DNA from: an uncultured Streptomyces sp.
Lineage (GTDB): Bacteria; Actinomycetota; Actinomycetes; Streptomycetales; Streptomycetaceae
NCBI RefSeq assembly: GCF_947488945.1
Contig: NZ_CANLBS010000003.1
Span: 310,001-374,000 of the forward strand
Direction of reading: 5' to 3'
Length of the DNA: 64,000 bases
Both the position numbers and the translations under genes were made by a program. The notes under the pieces are model-generated. The model made no database searches and was not told the origin of the DNA. It saw nothing but the letters and a program-made list of their open reading frames with translations. This document shows, one piece after another, positions 52,286-61,047 of this stretch (its first letter is position 1; each line of letters starts with the position of its first letter).

Positions 52286-52740
52286 CGGCCCCGCCCCCCC
52301 TCCTCGGTCCGTGCACCCGGTACGGCTTCCGCCTCCTGGGCGTCGACGGCGACCGCGTCGGGCACGATCCCGGTCACCGGGGGGAAGAGCATCGAACCGT
52401 CCGGGTCGGCGATGTTCACCGCGACCCCGGCCGGCGCCCCCATCGCGGGAATGATCTCGTCCAGCAGCCGCGCGCCCCGCAGCTCGGCGAACTCCCACGA
52501 CCGTCCGACAGAGCCTGCGTCGTCCGCGGTGCTGCGTGCCCGGGCAAACCGGGCCAGCGCCTCCTCGTCGGTGAACCCGCACACCCAGCGGATCCCGCCG
52601 AACTCCGCGGTCCACAGGCCGCCACCGTCCACCGGCACGAGCAACAACCCCCGCCGCAACTCACCCAGCATGGCCCGCGGATCTCCGATGCCGGCCCGCC
52701 GCTCGGCGATCCGATCCGCCAGTGCTGTCCCCTCAACCAT
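52282..52740 (-). CDS. SseB-like protein, first gene of the RHS operon
   Basis: 152 aa. VEGTALADRIAERRAGIGDP, RGLLLVPVDGGGLWTAEFGG, FTDEEALARFARARSTADDA and GAPAGVAVNIADPDGSMLFP follow the SseB/EspG-like pattern used as chaperones in type VII export. Overlaps the next gene by ATGA. Operon order SseB-like, WXG-like, RHS toxin, immunity. The chaperone role is inference. Confidence 0.7.
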   Translation of the reverse strand: MVEGTALADRIAERRAGIGDPRAMLGELRRGLLLVPVDGGGLWTAEFGGIRWVCGFTDEEALARFARARSTADDAGSVGRSWEFAELRGARLLDEIIPAMGAPAGVAVNIADPDGSMLFPPVTGIVPDAVAVDAQEAEAVPGARTEEGGRGR

Positions 52741-53188
52741 CGAGCCCCCGTCCTCGTGCCACGGTCCACTGGTCCCGGTGCCGGCCCCCGGGTTCGAACA
52801 CCGTAGGACACCACGCTCAGCATGAACCAGCGGTTCCGCGACGCCGTCGCCCCTTGCGGCATCCCGCCGACCGGCGCTGTGCGACGTGAGACGTCACCCG
52901 CGACCTCGCGTCAGCTCACTCGGTGAAGGCCTCTGGTGACCGCTTTTTACTGCTCCTACTGGCACGTTGTGGCACGGCCTCAGCTGGGCTGGTGTCGCGC
53001 TCTCGGGGCCATCATGGCAGTCGCCAACGTGGTGGGCGGTGGCTCGGCGGCATTTGACCACCGCAGCCGGCCGCACCTGTTCTCACCGCGATCGCGCCCA
53101 CGAGTGGCGTCATAGCGTCCAATCGGGATGACGGTTGATCTGCCCTGCCCGGGCACTGAGATGGGACGTCAGAGGGGCCGTTGCCCTG
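52741..53188. other. 448-bp gene-free stretch upstream of the RHS operon
   Basis: No supported gene. Around 52938-52976 a sequence loosely resembles the 40-bp repeat family (tgaccgctttttactgctc...ggcac), without a tRNA fragment before it. It probably holds the operon promoter. Confidence 0.35.
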
Positions 53189-54385
53189 TCAGGACCTGTT
53201 GAGTGCCTGCGGTGGCAGGGCGCCTGGGCGGCGATGCCGGGGATGCTCAATGTGGTGAACGAGCCGCCGCCGGTCAGGTCTTCGACCCGTGGGCACGCGG
53301 GTGGCTGGGGAGCGGGCCGCCGGACGGGTGGAGTGTGGCCAGGCTGGCGCCCACCAGAGACCGGACCAGTCGCCGGGCGCCGGTGGGAACGCTTGCGGTG
53401 GCGGGTTGACCGCGTTGAAGACGGCCTCCGCAGTCTGCTCGCCGTTGTCGTCCCGGGCCCTGAACTGCCCGTTGACCGGCTCGATCGAGCGGACGCCGGA
53501 AGTGACGGTGAGCTGACCGGAATCCAGGAGCCGCATCAGGACGGTCGCGTTCGCCGGAACCATGGGAGAGGCGCGCTGGTGACCATGCGCAGGTGGCGCA
53601 GGAGCCACACCCGGTCGGATTTGGGCAGTAGCCGCCACGCGTACGGGCCGACGCTGTGGGCCGCCTGCTGAGTACGCGGCAGCCGATCACTGACGAAGTC
53701 TTCGAAGTCCTCCCCCACATCCGCCAACTCCATGCGCACAAACCCGATGAGTTCGTCGAGCGCGACGGTCCCCCTTGCTTCGTACAAAACCGACACCTGT
53801 TCGGCGGTCACGTGCTGCGGGTGCCGGTCGTCCGGGCGCCGCCAGACATGCGGCAGCACTCCGCTGCGCGAGAGGAGTGTGAGGCGCCCCTGGTGTCCGC
53901 GCGCGGCGTGCGACACGACCACGTCGATGGCGGCGAGACCGCAGCCGATGACCGCCGCATCGGCTCTGGCCGGACTTGGCGCAGCGTGTCGGCCAGCGGA
54001 TAGGGGTCGCCGTGGAAGCCCGGATTGCCGGCGAGACCCTACAGATCCGGGGGCGCCCCTCGCGGACGCACAGCGCCACGCGCGTGGCCTCGTAGGCCTG
54101 CGCGTTCTGACTGCGCAGCGCAAGACGGGCTCCGTGGCGGACGACGTCGGTCACGCGGGCGGCCACGACGCGCACGAGCCAACCCCGCTCGCTCAGGGCG
54201 GCCGTGGTCTTCTCGGCGGGCTGCGACAGATACTCGCCGTAGAGCGCGCGGGGGACCAGCGGCTGACCCAGCAGCTCGTCGATCTGGTCGGTGGCTCGTT
54301 CTCCCAGCCAGGCCGCGTAGTGGACCGCCACATTGGGGCGATCTTCTAAGGTCAGGGCCCCAACGTCGTGCTTTGCCGGGGACAT
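53189..54385 (-). pseudogene. FAD/NAD(P)-binding protein, several frameshifts, N-terminus missing
   Basis: Recognisable segments occur in three frames of the minus strand. First NVAVHYAAWLGERATDQIDE and PLVPRALYGEYLSQPAEKTT; then, after a shift and a stop codon, GNPGFHGDPYPLADTLRQV. After another shift come DAAVIGCGLAAIDVVVSHAA, VLPHVWRRPDDRHPQHVTAE and FVSDRLPRTQQAAHSVGPYA. After a last shift NATVLMRLLDSGQLTVTSGV and EAVFNAVNPPP are read. GCGLAAID is the second dinucleotide-binding loop. The first one and the usual N-terminus are absent; the gene stops where the integrase fragment begins. Confidence 0.75.
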
Positions 54386-54465
54386 CCACGACCAGCCCGA
54401 CGCGCCGGAAGCCTGCGGGGGCCGTGATCACTCGCCCCAAATTGGCTCCAGCTCAAAGCCGCGAG

Positions 54466-54987
54466 AGAGGAGCGGTGCTGCGCGGCACCACCTTCGGCCG
54501 CAAGTGGCGCAGGGCCCGGGATAAGGTCGGGCTGCCCGACGGCTTCCGCTTCTACGACCTGCGGCACACGGGCAATACGCTCGCGGCCGACACCGGCGCC
54601 AGGCTCAAGGACCTCCTGGTTCGCGCAGGGCAGTCGTCCGAGCGCGCGCAATTGATCTATCAGCACTCCACCAAGGAGCACCAGCGCAGGCTCGCCGCCA
54701 ACATCGATCTCGATGTGCGCCGTCAGCAGTTGGCCACGGCCTCGGGGAGTGGTGGCGCGACCATGCACCCCGCTGGTGCCGCGTCCGCCCGGACCCTCTG
54801 CCCCACGGGCTGCGCGGCGTTGACCGCTGAGGGCCTGCCCCACACCACGAGTGTGGGGCAGGCCACTTCGGAGGGACGGATGATTGCGGGACTCAGAGGA
54901 AGGGGTCTCGTCATCAGGAGCATCATTGGCGCAGGTCATCAAGGCCCTTATGGCACGCGAATGGCACGCCCCGGGAAACTGGTCTAG
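54466..54987 (+). pseudogene. Tyrosine recombinase (integrase), C-terminal fragment
   Basis: About 95 recognisable residues: AVLRGTTFGRKWRRARDKVG, LPDGFRFYDLRHTGNTLAAD and RLKDLLVRAGQSSERAQLIY with QHSTKEHQRRLAANID. This contains the catalytic R-x2-(H)-R region's DLRHT and the Tyr-containing LIYQHS. Everything before AVLRG is missing and the frame reads on through a terminator hairpin to 54987, so the natural end is lost too. It lies right beside tRNA-Gly, the place of an integrase in tRNA-integrating elements. Inactive. Confidence 0.8.
54832..54864 (+). terminator. 14-bp hairpin behind the integrase fragment
   Basis: GGCCTGCCCCACAC pairs with GTGTGGGGCAGGCC around CACGA. Confidence 0.75.
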
Positions 54988-54996
54988 ACAACAAGA

Positions 54997-55023
54997 AAGG
55001 CCCCGGTCAATAACCTGGGCCTT
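54997..55023 (-). terminator. tRNA-Gly terminator
   Basis: AAGGCCCCGGT and ACCTGGGCCTT form an 11-bp stem (one mismatch) just beyond the tRNA 3' end. Confidence 0.7.
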
Positions 55024-55028
55024 CGTCG

Positions 55029-55102
55029 TGGAGCGGGTGACGAGAATCGAACTCGCGCTCTGAGCTTGGGAAGCTCATGTTCTACCATTAAACTACACCC
55101 GC
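55029..55102 (-). tRNA. tRNA-Gly (CCC)
   Basis: 74 nt on the minus strand, including an encoded 3' CCA. Acceptor GCGGGTG/CACCCGC, D loop with TTTAATGGTA, anticodon arm TGAGC-TTCCCAA-GCTCA with anticodon CCC, T arm with GTTCGATTC. Bases 55031-55072 are duplicated at 43270-43313 and 45780-45821, which identifies the gene as the integration site of mobile elements. The gene itself is intact. Confidence 0.95.
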
Positions 55103-55355
55103 GCAGCGCGCCGATGATCGGCGGAGCATGCTCGCACACTGTACCCCAAGTCAGGACTCCGGCGTATCGCCGTGGGTCCTGATCGTGTTCCGGCGGCGGT
55201 TTCGCGGGCGCGGGCGGGATGGTGCGAGGAGTGACGCGGGTGTGGGCGGCGGGAGTTGAGGGCGTAGCGTGTGGGGCGGAGTGCCGCCTGGAGTGACGTC
55301 CTGTTCATCCCCTAATGTGGCTTTCTCGTCCACGGTTGGTTGGGGAAGGGACTTG

Positions 55356-55529
55356 ATGCAGTCGATGGAGCGCACCGTCGTTCGTTGTGCCGAGGGCCAT
55401 GTTTTCGCCACGTCGTCGTTTCCGATGCAGCAGCTCGGGGCCGGCCGGATCGGGCCCGGGCGGCTCATCCGGTGCCCGCGCTGCGCGCGGTTGCGGCAGG
55501 CGGTTCCCGTGGCTTTCGAGAAGCGGTAG
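55356..55529 (+). CDS. Small zinc-ribbon-like protein
   Basis: 57 aa, GGGGAAGGG before ATG 55356. MERTVVRCAEGHVFATSSFP and LIRCPRCARLRQAVPVAF: a C-x2-G-H...C-x2-C arrangement that probably binds one zinc. Common small conserved protein in Streptomyces. No function known. The 5' region (55103-55355) holds no gene. Confidence 0.6.
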   Translation: MQSMERTVVRCAEGHVFATSSFPMQQLGAGRIGPGRLIRCPRCARLRQAVPVAFEKR

Positions 55530-55670
55530 CCGGTAGCCGGTGAGGTGAGGGCGCGGCCCGGTCGGCCGGGCCGCGCCGGAATCTCCCGGTTCGCGCTGTC
55601 CCCGCCTCGCCCGGTCCCCGTGTCCCCGGCCCTCGGGTCGCAGGCTGGCCAGTCCCTGGACCCCGCCCCC

Positions 55671-55712
55671 CGAGATCCTCCCGAGATCGCCGCCCGAGAT
55701 CGCCCCGAGATC
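55671..55712. repeat. CGAGATC short repeats
   Basis: Four CGAGATC units at 55671, 55682, 55695 and 55706, 11-13 bp apart, in the 405-bp gap before dcd. Otherwise this gap holds only GC-rich DNA without a gene. Confidence 0.55.
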
Positions 55713-55922
55713 GGTGCCGGAGACCGTCTCAGGACCGCCCCGGGCCCCACGCGCCCCGTTTCGCCGATCACACCCCGCCCCTCTCCCGCACCCTCCTGTC
55801 CTGCCCCCGGCTCCCCGACAGCCCTGTGCGCAGGCCGCTTTCGGGGAGCTGGGGGTGTTTGGGCAGGTGGTGGGGCGGGGGAGGGAGCGTGGTCCGGTTG
55901 GGGCGGGGTGGTGCATTCTGCG

Positions 55923-55928
55923 TATCCT
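55923..55928 (+). promoter_or_regulatory. -10 element of a leaderless dcd transcript
   Basis: TATCCT ends 7 nt before the GTG of dcd and no Shine-Dalgarno precedes the start. Transcription would therefore begin at or next to the first base of the start codon. Confidence 0.55.
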
Positions 55929-55935
55929 CGGGACC

Positions 55936-56511
55936 GTGCTTCTCTCAGACAAGGACATCCGGGCCGAGATCGACGCCGGGCGAGTCCGCATCGATCCCTT
56001 CGATCCGTCGATGGTGCAACCCTCGAGCATCGACGTGCGGCTCGACCGCTACTTCCGGGTGTTCGAGAACCACCGGTACCCCCACATCGATCCCGCCGTC
56101 GAGCAGGCCGACCTGACGCGTCTGGTCGAGCCGGAGGGCGACGAGCCGTTCATCCTGCACCCGGGCGAGTTCGTGCTGGCCTCGACGTACGAGGTCGTCT
56201 CGCTGCCCGACGACCTCGCGTCGCGCCTGGAGGGCAAGAGCTCGCTCGGTCGCCTCGGGCTGGTCACGCACTCGACCGCCGGCTTCATCGACCCCGGCTT
56301 CTCGGGCCACGTGACGTTGGAACTGTCGAACCTCGCCACGCTGCCGATAAAGCTGTGGCCGGGGATGAAGATCGGGCAGCTGTGCCTGTTCCGGCTGACC
56401 TCGTCGGCCGAGTTCCCGTACGGCTCGGAGCGGTACGGATCGCGGTACCAGGGCCAGCGGGGGCCGACGGCCTCGCGGTCGTTCATGAATTTTCATCGGA
56501 CCCAGGTGTGA
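55936..56511 (+). CDS. dcd: dCTP deaminase
   Basis: 191 aa from GTG 55936, the exact usual length. Converts dCTP to dUTP, supplying dTTP synthesis. Trimeric dUTPase-like fold: [46 protein letters not shown], then the active-site [14 protein letters not shown] with Arg/Lys and the [20 protein letters not shown] glutamate, ending RYQGQRGPT. The start is probably leaderless. The phosphoribosyltransferase gene follows 9 bp later, probably in one transcript. Confidence 0.95.
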   Translation: MLLSDKDIRAEIDAGRVRIDPFDPSMVQPSSIDVRLDRYFRVFENHRYPHIDPAVEQADLTRLVEPEGDEPFILHPGEFVLASTYEVVSLPDDLASRLEGKSSLGRLGLVTHSTAGFIDPGFSGHVTLELSNLATLPIKLWPGMKIGQLCLFRLTSSAEFPYGSERYGSRYQGQRGPTASRSFMNFHRTQV

Positions 56512-56520
56512 GGCTCGGAC

Positions 56521-57027
56521 ATGACCAACGTCGGTGACGGACGCGAGAACCTGACCTACGAGGGGTTCGGGCACGCCGTGCGCGAGCTCGCGCAGACGGT
56601 CGCGGACGACGGCTACGAGCCCGACGTGGTGCTGAGCATCGCGCGCGGCGGCGTCTTCGTCGCGGGCGGTCTGGCGTACGCGCTGGACTGCAAGAACATC
56701 CACCTGGTCAACGTGGAGTTCTACACCGGGGTGGGCACCACCCTGGAGATGCCGGTGATGCTGGCGCCCGTCCCCAACGTGGTCGACTTCTCGCGGAAGA
56801 AGGTGCTGATCGCGGACGACGTGGCGGACACCGGCAAGACGCTGAAGCTGGTCCGCGACTTCTGCATGGACCATGTCGCCGAGGTGCGCAGCGCGGTCAT
56901 CTACGAGAAGCCGCAGTCGCTCGTGAAGTGCGAGTACGTGTGGAAGAAGACCGATCGGTGGATCAACTTCCCCTGGAGCGTGGAGAAGCCGGTCGTGCGC
57001 CGGGAGAGCCAGGTGCTCGACTCTTGA
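56521..57027 (+). CDS. Phosphoribosyltransferase
   Basis: 168 aa. Type I PRTase fold: PDVVLSIARGGVFVAGGLAY, VNVEFYTGVGTTLEMPV, and the PRPP loop KKVLIADDVADTGKTLKLV. The closing region (KCEYVWKKTDRWINFPWS) resembles xanthine/hypoxanthine-type enzymes. Nucleobase specificity cannot be read. It follows dcd by 9 bp, fitting pyrimidine/purine metabolism. Confidence 0.85.
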   Translation: MTNVGDGRENLTYEGFGHAVRELAQTVADDGYEPDVVLSIARGGVFVAGGLAYALDCKNIHLVNVEFYTGVGTTLEMPVMLAPVPNVVDFSRKKVLIADDVADTGKTLKLVRDFCMDHVAEVRSAVIYEKPQSLVKCEYVWKKTDRWINFPWSVEKPVVRRESQVLDS

Positions 57028-57065
57028 GCCGTGCCGTGCCGGTCGTCCGGCGCGCGCGGTACGCC

Positions 57066-57104
57066 GAGAGGCCCCGGAGCACCTCAGGTGCTCCGGGGCC
57101 TCTC
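57066..57104. terminator. Strong bidirectional terminator
   Basis: An 18- to 19-bp perfect stem (GAGAGGCCCCGGAGCACC) with a minimal loop, between the convergent phosphoribosyltransferase and Yip1-type genes. Confidence 0.88.
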
Positions 57105-57156
57105 GCGTTCCGTCCGGGCGGGACCGGTCAAAGGGCGCCGGCCGGAGGGGGCCCGG

Positions 57157-58107
57157 TCAGAAGGTGCCCAGCTTGATGAGCGTCAGCAGTCCGACGAGCT
57201 GGATCGCCGACGCCCCGAGGGCCTTCGGCCACGGCAGGTCGTGCGATTTGCTGATCATCGAGGTGAAGAGCGCGCCGGCCGCGAGCCAGGTGATCCATCC
57301 GACGACCTGGACCAGGGAGTTCTCGCCGCCCAGGAAGAGGGCGAAGACCAGCCGGGGCGCGTCCGTGAGCGACATGATCAGCATGGACAGGCCCACCGTC
57401 GGCTGCCACGAGCCGTCACCGCCGAGCTGGCGGGCCACGGTGTGGGTGACCGCGCCGAGGACGAGCCCCCCGATGACGAACGCGACGCCCGTGAACAGCA
57501 CGTACGGGACGGCCGTCGACAGGGTGGCGTTGATCGCGTCCTCGCGCGCCTCGTCGAAGCCGAACAGCGCGAGCAGGCCGTAGAGGAACGTGAGGATGAG
57601 CGCCGGGCCCCAGACCGCGTGGTCGCGCATCCGGAGGAAGGTCGGCGCCGGGCGCAGCACGATCCCCGACAGGAGCTGCTTCCAGTGCAGCCGCGGCCCG
57701 GCCGGCTGCGCGGCCTGGCCGGCACGGTAGGTGTTGCCGTCGCCGTACGGGTCGTCGATGGAGAACGCCGTCGTGTGGCCCGCGTTGTTCGCGTACGGGT
57801 CGTGGCGCGCCGGCTCCTGGTAGGGATCGCCGAAGTACTCGGGCTCCCCGTGCCCGCCCGCGGTGTTCCCGCCGTGCGCCGTACGGCCCTGCTGCCCCGG
57901 TCTGCCCCGGTCCGAGCCGTACGGGGGGCCCTGCGGTGCCCCGTAGGGGGGCGCCCCGTGCGGGCCGCCTCCCGTCTGCGGGGGCCACGGCTCCGCGCCG
58001 TACGGCGGCTGTGGAGCCTGTGCGCCGTACGGCTGCTGCCGCGGGGGTTGCTGCGGTGTCTGCGGGGTGCGGTTGCCCCGGCCGCGTCCGATCCTGAATC
58101 CAGCCAC
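57157..58107 (-). CDS. Yip1-family membrane protein
   Basis: 316 aa from GTG 58107. The first about 135 residues are Gly/Pro/Gln/Tyr-rich and disordered, then five membrane helices form a Yip1 domain (RLHWKQLLSGIVLRPAPTFL, GPALILTFLYGLLALFGF, LFTGVAFVIGGLVLGAVTHT, VVGWITWLAAGALFTSMI). Function unknown. TACGTT lies 6 nt before the GTG and there is no ribosome site, so it may be leaderless. Confidence 0.75.
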   Translation of the reverse strand: MAGFRIGRGRGNRTPQTPQQPPRQQPYGAQAPQPPYGAEPWPPQTGGGPHGAPPYGAPQGPPYGSDRGRPGQQGRTAHGGNTAGGHGEPEYFGDPYQEPARHDPYANNAGHTTAFSIDDPYGDGNTYRAGQAAQPAGPRLHWKQLLSGIVLRPAPTFLRMRDHAVWGPALILTFLYGLLALFGFDEAREDAINATLSTAVPYVLFTGVAFVIGGLVLGAVTHTVARQLGGDGSWQPTVGLSMLIMSLTDAPRLVFALFLGGENSLVQVVGWITWLAAGALFTSMISKSHDLPWPKALGASAIQLVGLLTLIKLGTF

Positions 58108-58245
58108 GGACCGAACGTACCTGGTCCCCTGGGGTGCGGTGAGAGGGCGAGGGAGCCCGGGGTGCCTTTGCGGCCGAGCTGTGACATCCCCTACGGGTGA
58201 CCCGGAAGGGTTACGGCCCCGCAGGGCGGGGCGGAGGACCGCGGC

Positions 58246-58348
58246 GGCGGGCAACCAGCAGTGGGCAGGCGGCGGGCAACCAGTAATGGGCAGGCGGCGG
58301 GCAACCAGCAGCGGACGAGCGGCAGCGGGCAACCAGCGGTGGGCCGGC
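58246..58348. repeat. 25-bp tandem repeats, about four units
   Basis: Units at 58246, 58271, 58296 and 58321 share ggcgggcaaccag. Units 1 and 2 are nearly identical, 3 and 4 more diverged, the last with a 3-bp insertion. In a 587-bp gene-free stretch (58108-58694) with no supported frame. Confidence 0.75.
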
Positions 58349-58515
58349 AGACGGAGGACGGCAGCAAGGGGCGGGGCACCAGCAGCGGGCCGGCGGAGCA
58401 CCCGGGGAACGGGGACCTCCCCTGCCCGCCCTGCCCCCGCTCCGGCCTGCCCCTGCCTGCGGTCCCGCTCCCGCACCCGCCTACGACTGCCCCCGCCCCG
58501 CCCCCGCGCACGGAA

Positions 58516-58554
58516 AAGCGGCCGGTCCTGCCCCCGAGGCAGGTCCGGCCGCTT
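58516..58554. terminator. 17-bp stem terminator
   Basis: AAGCGGCCGGTCCTGCC with GGCAGGTCCGGCCGCTT, one mismatch, 5-nt loop. About 140 bp beyond the Fe-S oxidoreductase stop on the minus strand. Confidence 0.75.
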
Positions 58555-58694
58555 CGTTCTCCGTCGGTGTCCCGTCGGCACCCCCGCGGTCTCCGTCGGC
58601 CGCGCCACGGCCACGGTCCGCGGTGTCACGGACCAAGAGCCACGGTCCGAGGTGTCACGGGCCGAGAGTCACGGCCGTAGGTCACGCCCGCGGG

Positions 58695-60965
58695 TCACGC
58701 CGCCGGTTCGGGCTCCGGCTGCGGTTCGGGCTCCGGTTCGACGGGCTTCTTCACGGACTCCAGCAGCAGCTGCGAGACGTCGACGACCTGGGTCGACTCC
58801 TTCGCCTTGCCGTCGTTCTTCTTGCCGTTGACCGAGTCGGTCAGCATGACGAGGCAGAACGGGCAGGCCGTGGAGATGATGTCCGGCTCGAGGGAGAGGG
58901 CTTCGTCGACGCGCTCGTTGTTGATGCGCTTGCCGATCCGCTCCTCCATCCACATCCGGGCGCCGCCGGCCCCGCAGCAGAAGCCGCGTTCCTTGTGGCG
59001 GTGCATCTCCTCGTTCCGCAGCCCCGGCACGCTCTTGATGATCTCGCGCGGCGGTGTGTAGACCTTGTTGTGACGGCCCAGGTAGCACGGGTCGTGGTAG
59101 GTGATCAGGCCCTCGACCGGGGTCACCGGCACGAGCTTGCCCTCGTCCACCAGGTGCTGGAGCAGCTGGGTGTGGTGGATGACCTCGTACTCGCCGCCGA
59201 GCTGCGGGTACTCGTTGGCGATGGTGTTGAAGCAGTGCGGGCAGGTCGCGACGATCTTCTTCGAGGCCTTCGGCTTCTTCGTCGAGTCGTCCACCGCGCC
59301 CTCGTCGTCCAGGGACTCGCCGAACGCCATGTTCAGCATCGCGACGTTCTCCTGGCCGAGCTGCTGGAACAGCGGCTCGTTGCCGAGGCGGCGGGCCGAG
59401 TCACCGGTGCACTTCTCGTCGCCGCCCATGATCGCGAACTTGACGCCCGCCATGTGCAGCAGCTCCGCGAAGGCCTTGGTGGTCTTCTTCGCCCGGTCCT
59501 CCAGGGCGCCGGCGCAGCCGACCCAGTACAGGTAGTCGACCTCGGTGAGGTCCTCGACGTCCTTGCCGACGATCGGGACCTCGAAGTCGACCTCCTTGGT
59601 CCACTCGACGCGCTGCTTCTTGGCGAGCCCCCAGGGGTTGCCCTTCTTCTCCAGGTTCTTGAGCATCGTGCCCGCTTCGGACGGGAACGAGGACTCGATC
59701 ATGACCTGGTAGCGGCGCATGTCGACGATGTGGTCGATGTGCTCGATGTCGACCGGGCACTGCTCGACGCAGGCACCGCAGGTGGTGCAGGACCACAGGA
59801 CGTCCGGGTCGATGACGCCGTTCTCCTCGGCGGTGCCGACGAGGGGGCGCTCGGCCTCGGCGAGGGCCGCCGCGGGGACGTCCTTGAGCTGCTCCGCGGT
59901 CGCCTTCTCGTTGCCTTCCATGTCCTTGCCGCCGCCGGCCAGCAGGTACGGGGCCTTGGCGTGCGCGTGGTCGCGCAGGGACATGATGAGGAGCTTCGGC
60001 GAGAGGGGCTTGCCGGTGTTCCAGGCGGGGCACTGCGACTGGCAGCGTCCGCACTCCGTGCAGGTGGAGAAGTCGAGGATGCCCTTCCAGGAGAACTGCT
60101 CGACCTGGGAGACGCCGAAGACGTCGTCCTCGCCCGGGTCCTCGAAGTCGATCTCCTTGCCGCCCGAGGTCATCGGCTTCAGCTCGCCGAGGGCGACCGC
60201 GCCGTCCGCGTTCCGCTTGAACCAGATGTTCGGGAAGGCGAGGAAGCGGTGCCAGGCGACGCCCATGTTGGTGTTGAGCCCGACGGTGATCGCCCACGCC
60301 ATGGTGGTGCCGAGCTTGATCATGGCGGTCAGGTAGACGAGGTTCTGCAGCGTCCCGGTGCTCAGCCCCTTGAACGCGGCGACCAGCGGGTACGAGGCGA
60401 AGTACGCGGCCTCGTAGCCGTCCACGTGGTGCAGCGCGCCCTCCAGGCCGCGCAGCGTCATGATGGCGAGGCCGATGATGAGGATGACGGCCTCGACGAA
60501 GTACGCCTGGCCCATCTTCGAGCCCGCGAAGCGCGACTTGCGGCCGGGGCGCGACGGCAGGTTGAGCTGGCGGATCACGATGAGGACGAGGATGCCCACC
60601 GTGGTGCCGAGGGCGATGAACTCGATGTACAGCTCGTACGGCAGCCAGCTGCCGATGAGCGGCAGGACCCAGTCGGCCTTGAAGAGCTGCCCGTACGCCT
60701 GGACGATGGTGAGGCCGAGGGTCAGGAAGCCCACGGCGACGAACCAGTGTGCGACGCCGACGATGCCCCACCGGTTCATCCGGGTGTGGCCGACGAACTC
60801 CTTGGCCAGGGTGATCGTGCGCTGCTTGGGGTCGTCGGTGCGGGTGCCTGCGGGGACCGGTTGTCCGAGTCGGACGAACCGGTAGATCTGCGCGACGGCT
60901 CGGGCGACGAGCGCAACGCCGACCACGGTCAGCACCAGCGACACGATGATCGCTGCGAGTTGCAT
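58695..60965 (-). CDS. Membrane-anchored Fe-S oxidoreductase with CCG domains
   Basis: 756 aa; GAGGAG before ATG 60965. Residues 1-250 contain about six membrane helices with a cytochrome-b-like arrangement (GVALVARAVAQIYRFVRLGQ, WFVAVGFLTLGLTIVQAYG). Two 4Fe-4S motifs follow, CTECGRCQSQCP and CTTCGACVEQCP, about residues 300-410. Two CCG domains follow: YWVGCAGALEDR and the GFCCGAGGARMW with the earlier CPHCFN. Related to HdrD/GlpC-type electron transfer proteins. It probably moves electrons between quinone and a soluble partner. The acidic EPEPQPEPEP tail is unusual. Confidence 0.88.
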   Translation of the reverse strand: MQLAAIIVSLVLTVVGVALVARAVAQIYRFVRLGQPVPAGTRTDDPKQRTITLAKEFVGHTRMNRWGIVGVAHWFVAVGFLTLGLTIVQAYGQLFKADWVLPLIGSWLPYELYIEFIALGTTVGILVLIVIRQLNLPSRPGRKSRFAGSKMGQAYFVEAVILIIGLAIMTLRGLEGALHHVDGYEAAYFASYPLVAAFKGLSTGTLQNLVYLTAMIKLGTTMAWAITVGLNTNMGVAWHRFLAFPNIWFKRNADGAVALGELKPMTSGGKEIDFEDPGEDDVFGVSQVEQFSWKGILDFSTCTECGRCQSQCPAWNTGKPLSPKLLIMSLRDHAHAKAPYLLAGGGKDMEGNEKATAEQLKDVPAAALAEAERPLVGTAEENGVIDPDVLWSCTTCGACVEQCPVDIEHIDHIVDMRRYQVMIESSFPSEAGTMLKNLEKKGNPWGLAKKQRVEWTKEVDFEVPIVGKDVEDLTEVDYLYWVGCAGALEDRAKKTTKAFAELLHMAGVKFAIMGGDEKCTGDSARRLGNEPLFQQLGQENVAMLNMAFGESLDDEGAVDDSTKKPKASKKIVATCPHCFNTIANEYPQLGGEYEVIHHTQLLQHLVDEGKLVPVTPVEGLITYHDPCYLGRHNKVYTPPREIIKSVPGLRNEEMHRHKERGFCCGAGGARMWMEERIGKRINNERVDEALSLEPDIISTACPFCLVMLTDSVNGKKNDGKAKESTQVVDVSQLLLESVKKPVEPEPEPQPEPEPAA

Positions 60966-61047
60966 TTGGGGGCTCCTCGGGCCTGCGAGGGTGGGATTCC
61001 GACACTACTAAGCAGTAACTTAATCAGTCTGTGCTGACACTATCCAC

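Noticed and set aside
52938..52976. Possible fourth copy of the 40-bp repeat
   Set aside because: Only the ends resemble the family and no tRNA fragment lies 88 bp before it.
58246..58348. CRISPR-like array at the 25-bp repeats
   Set aside because: Units are directly contiguous without spacers and diverge from one another, so this is a minisatellite.
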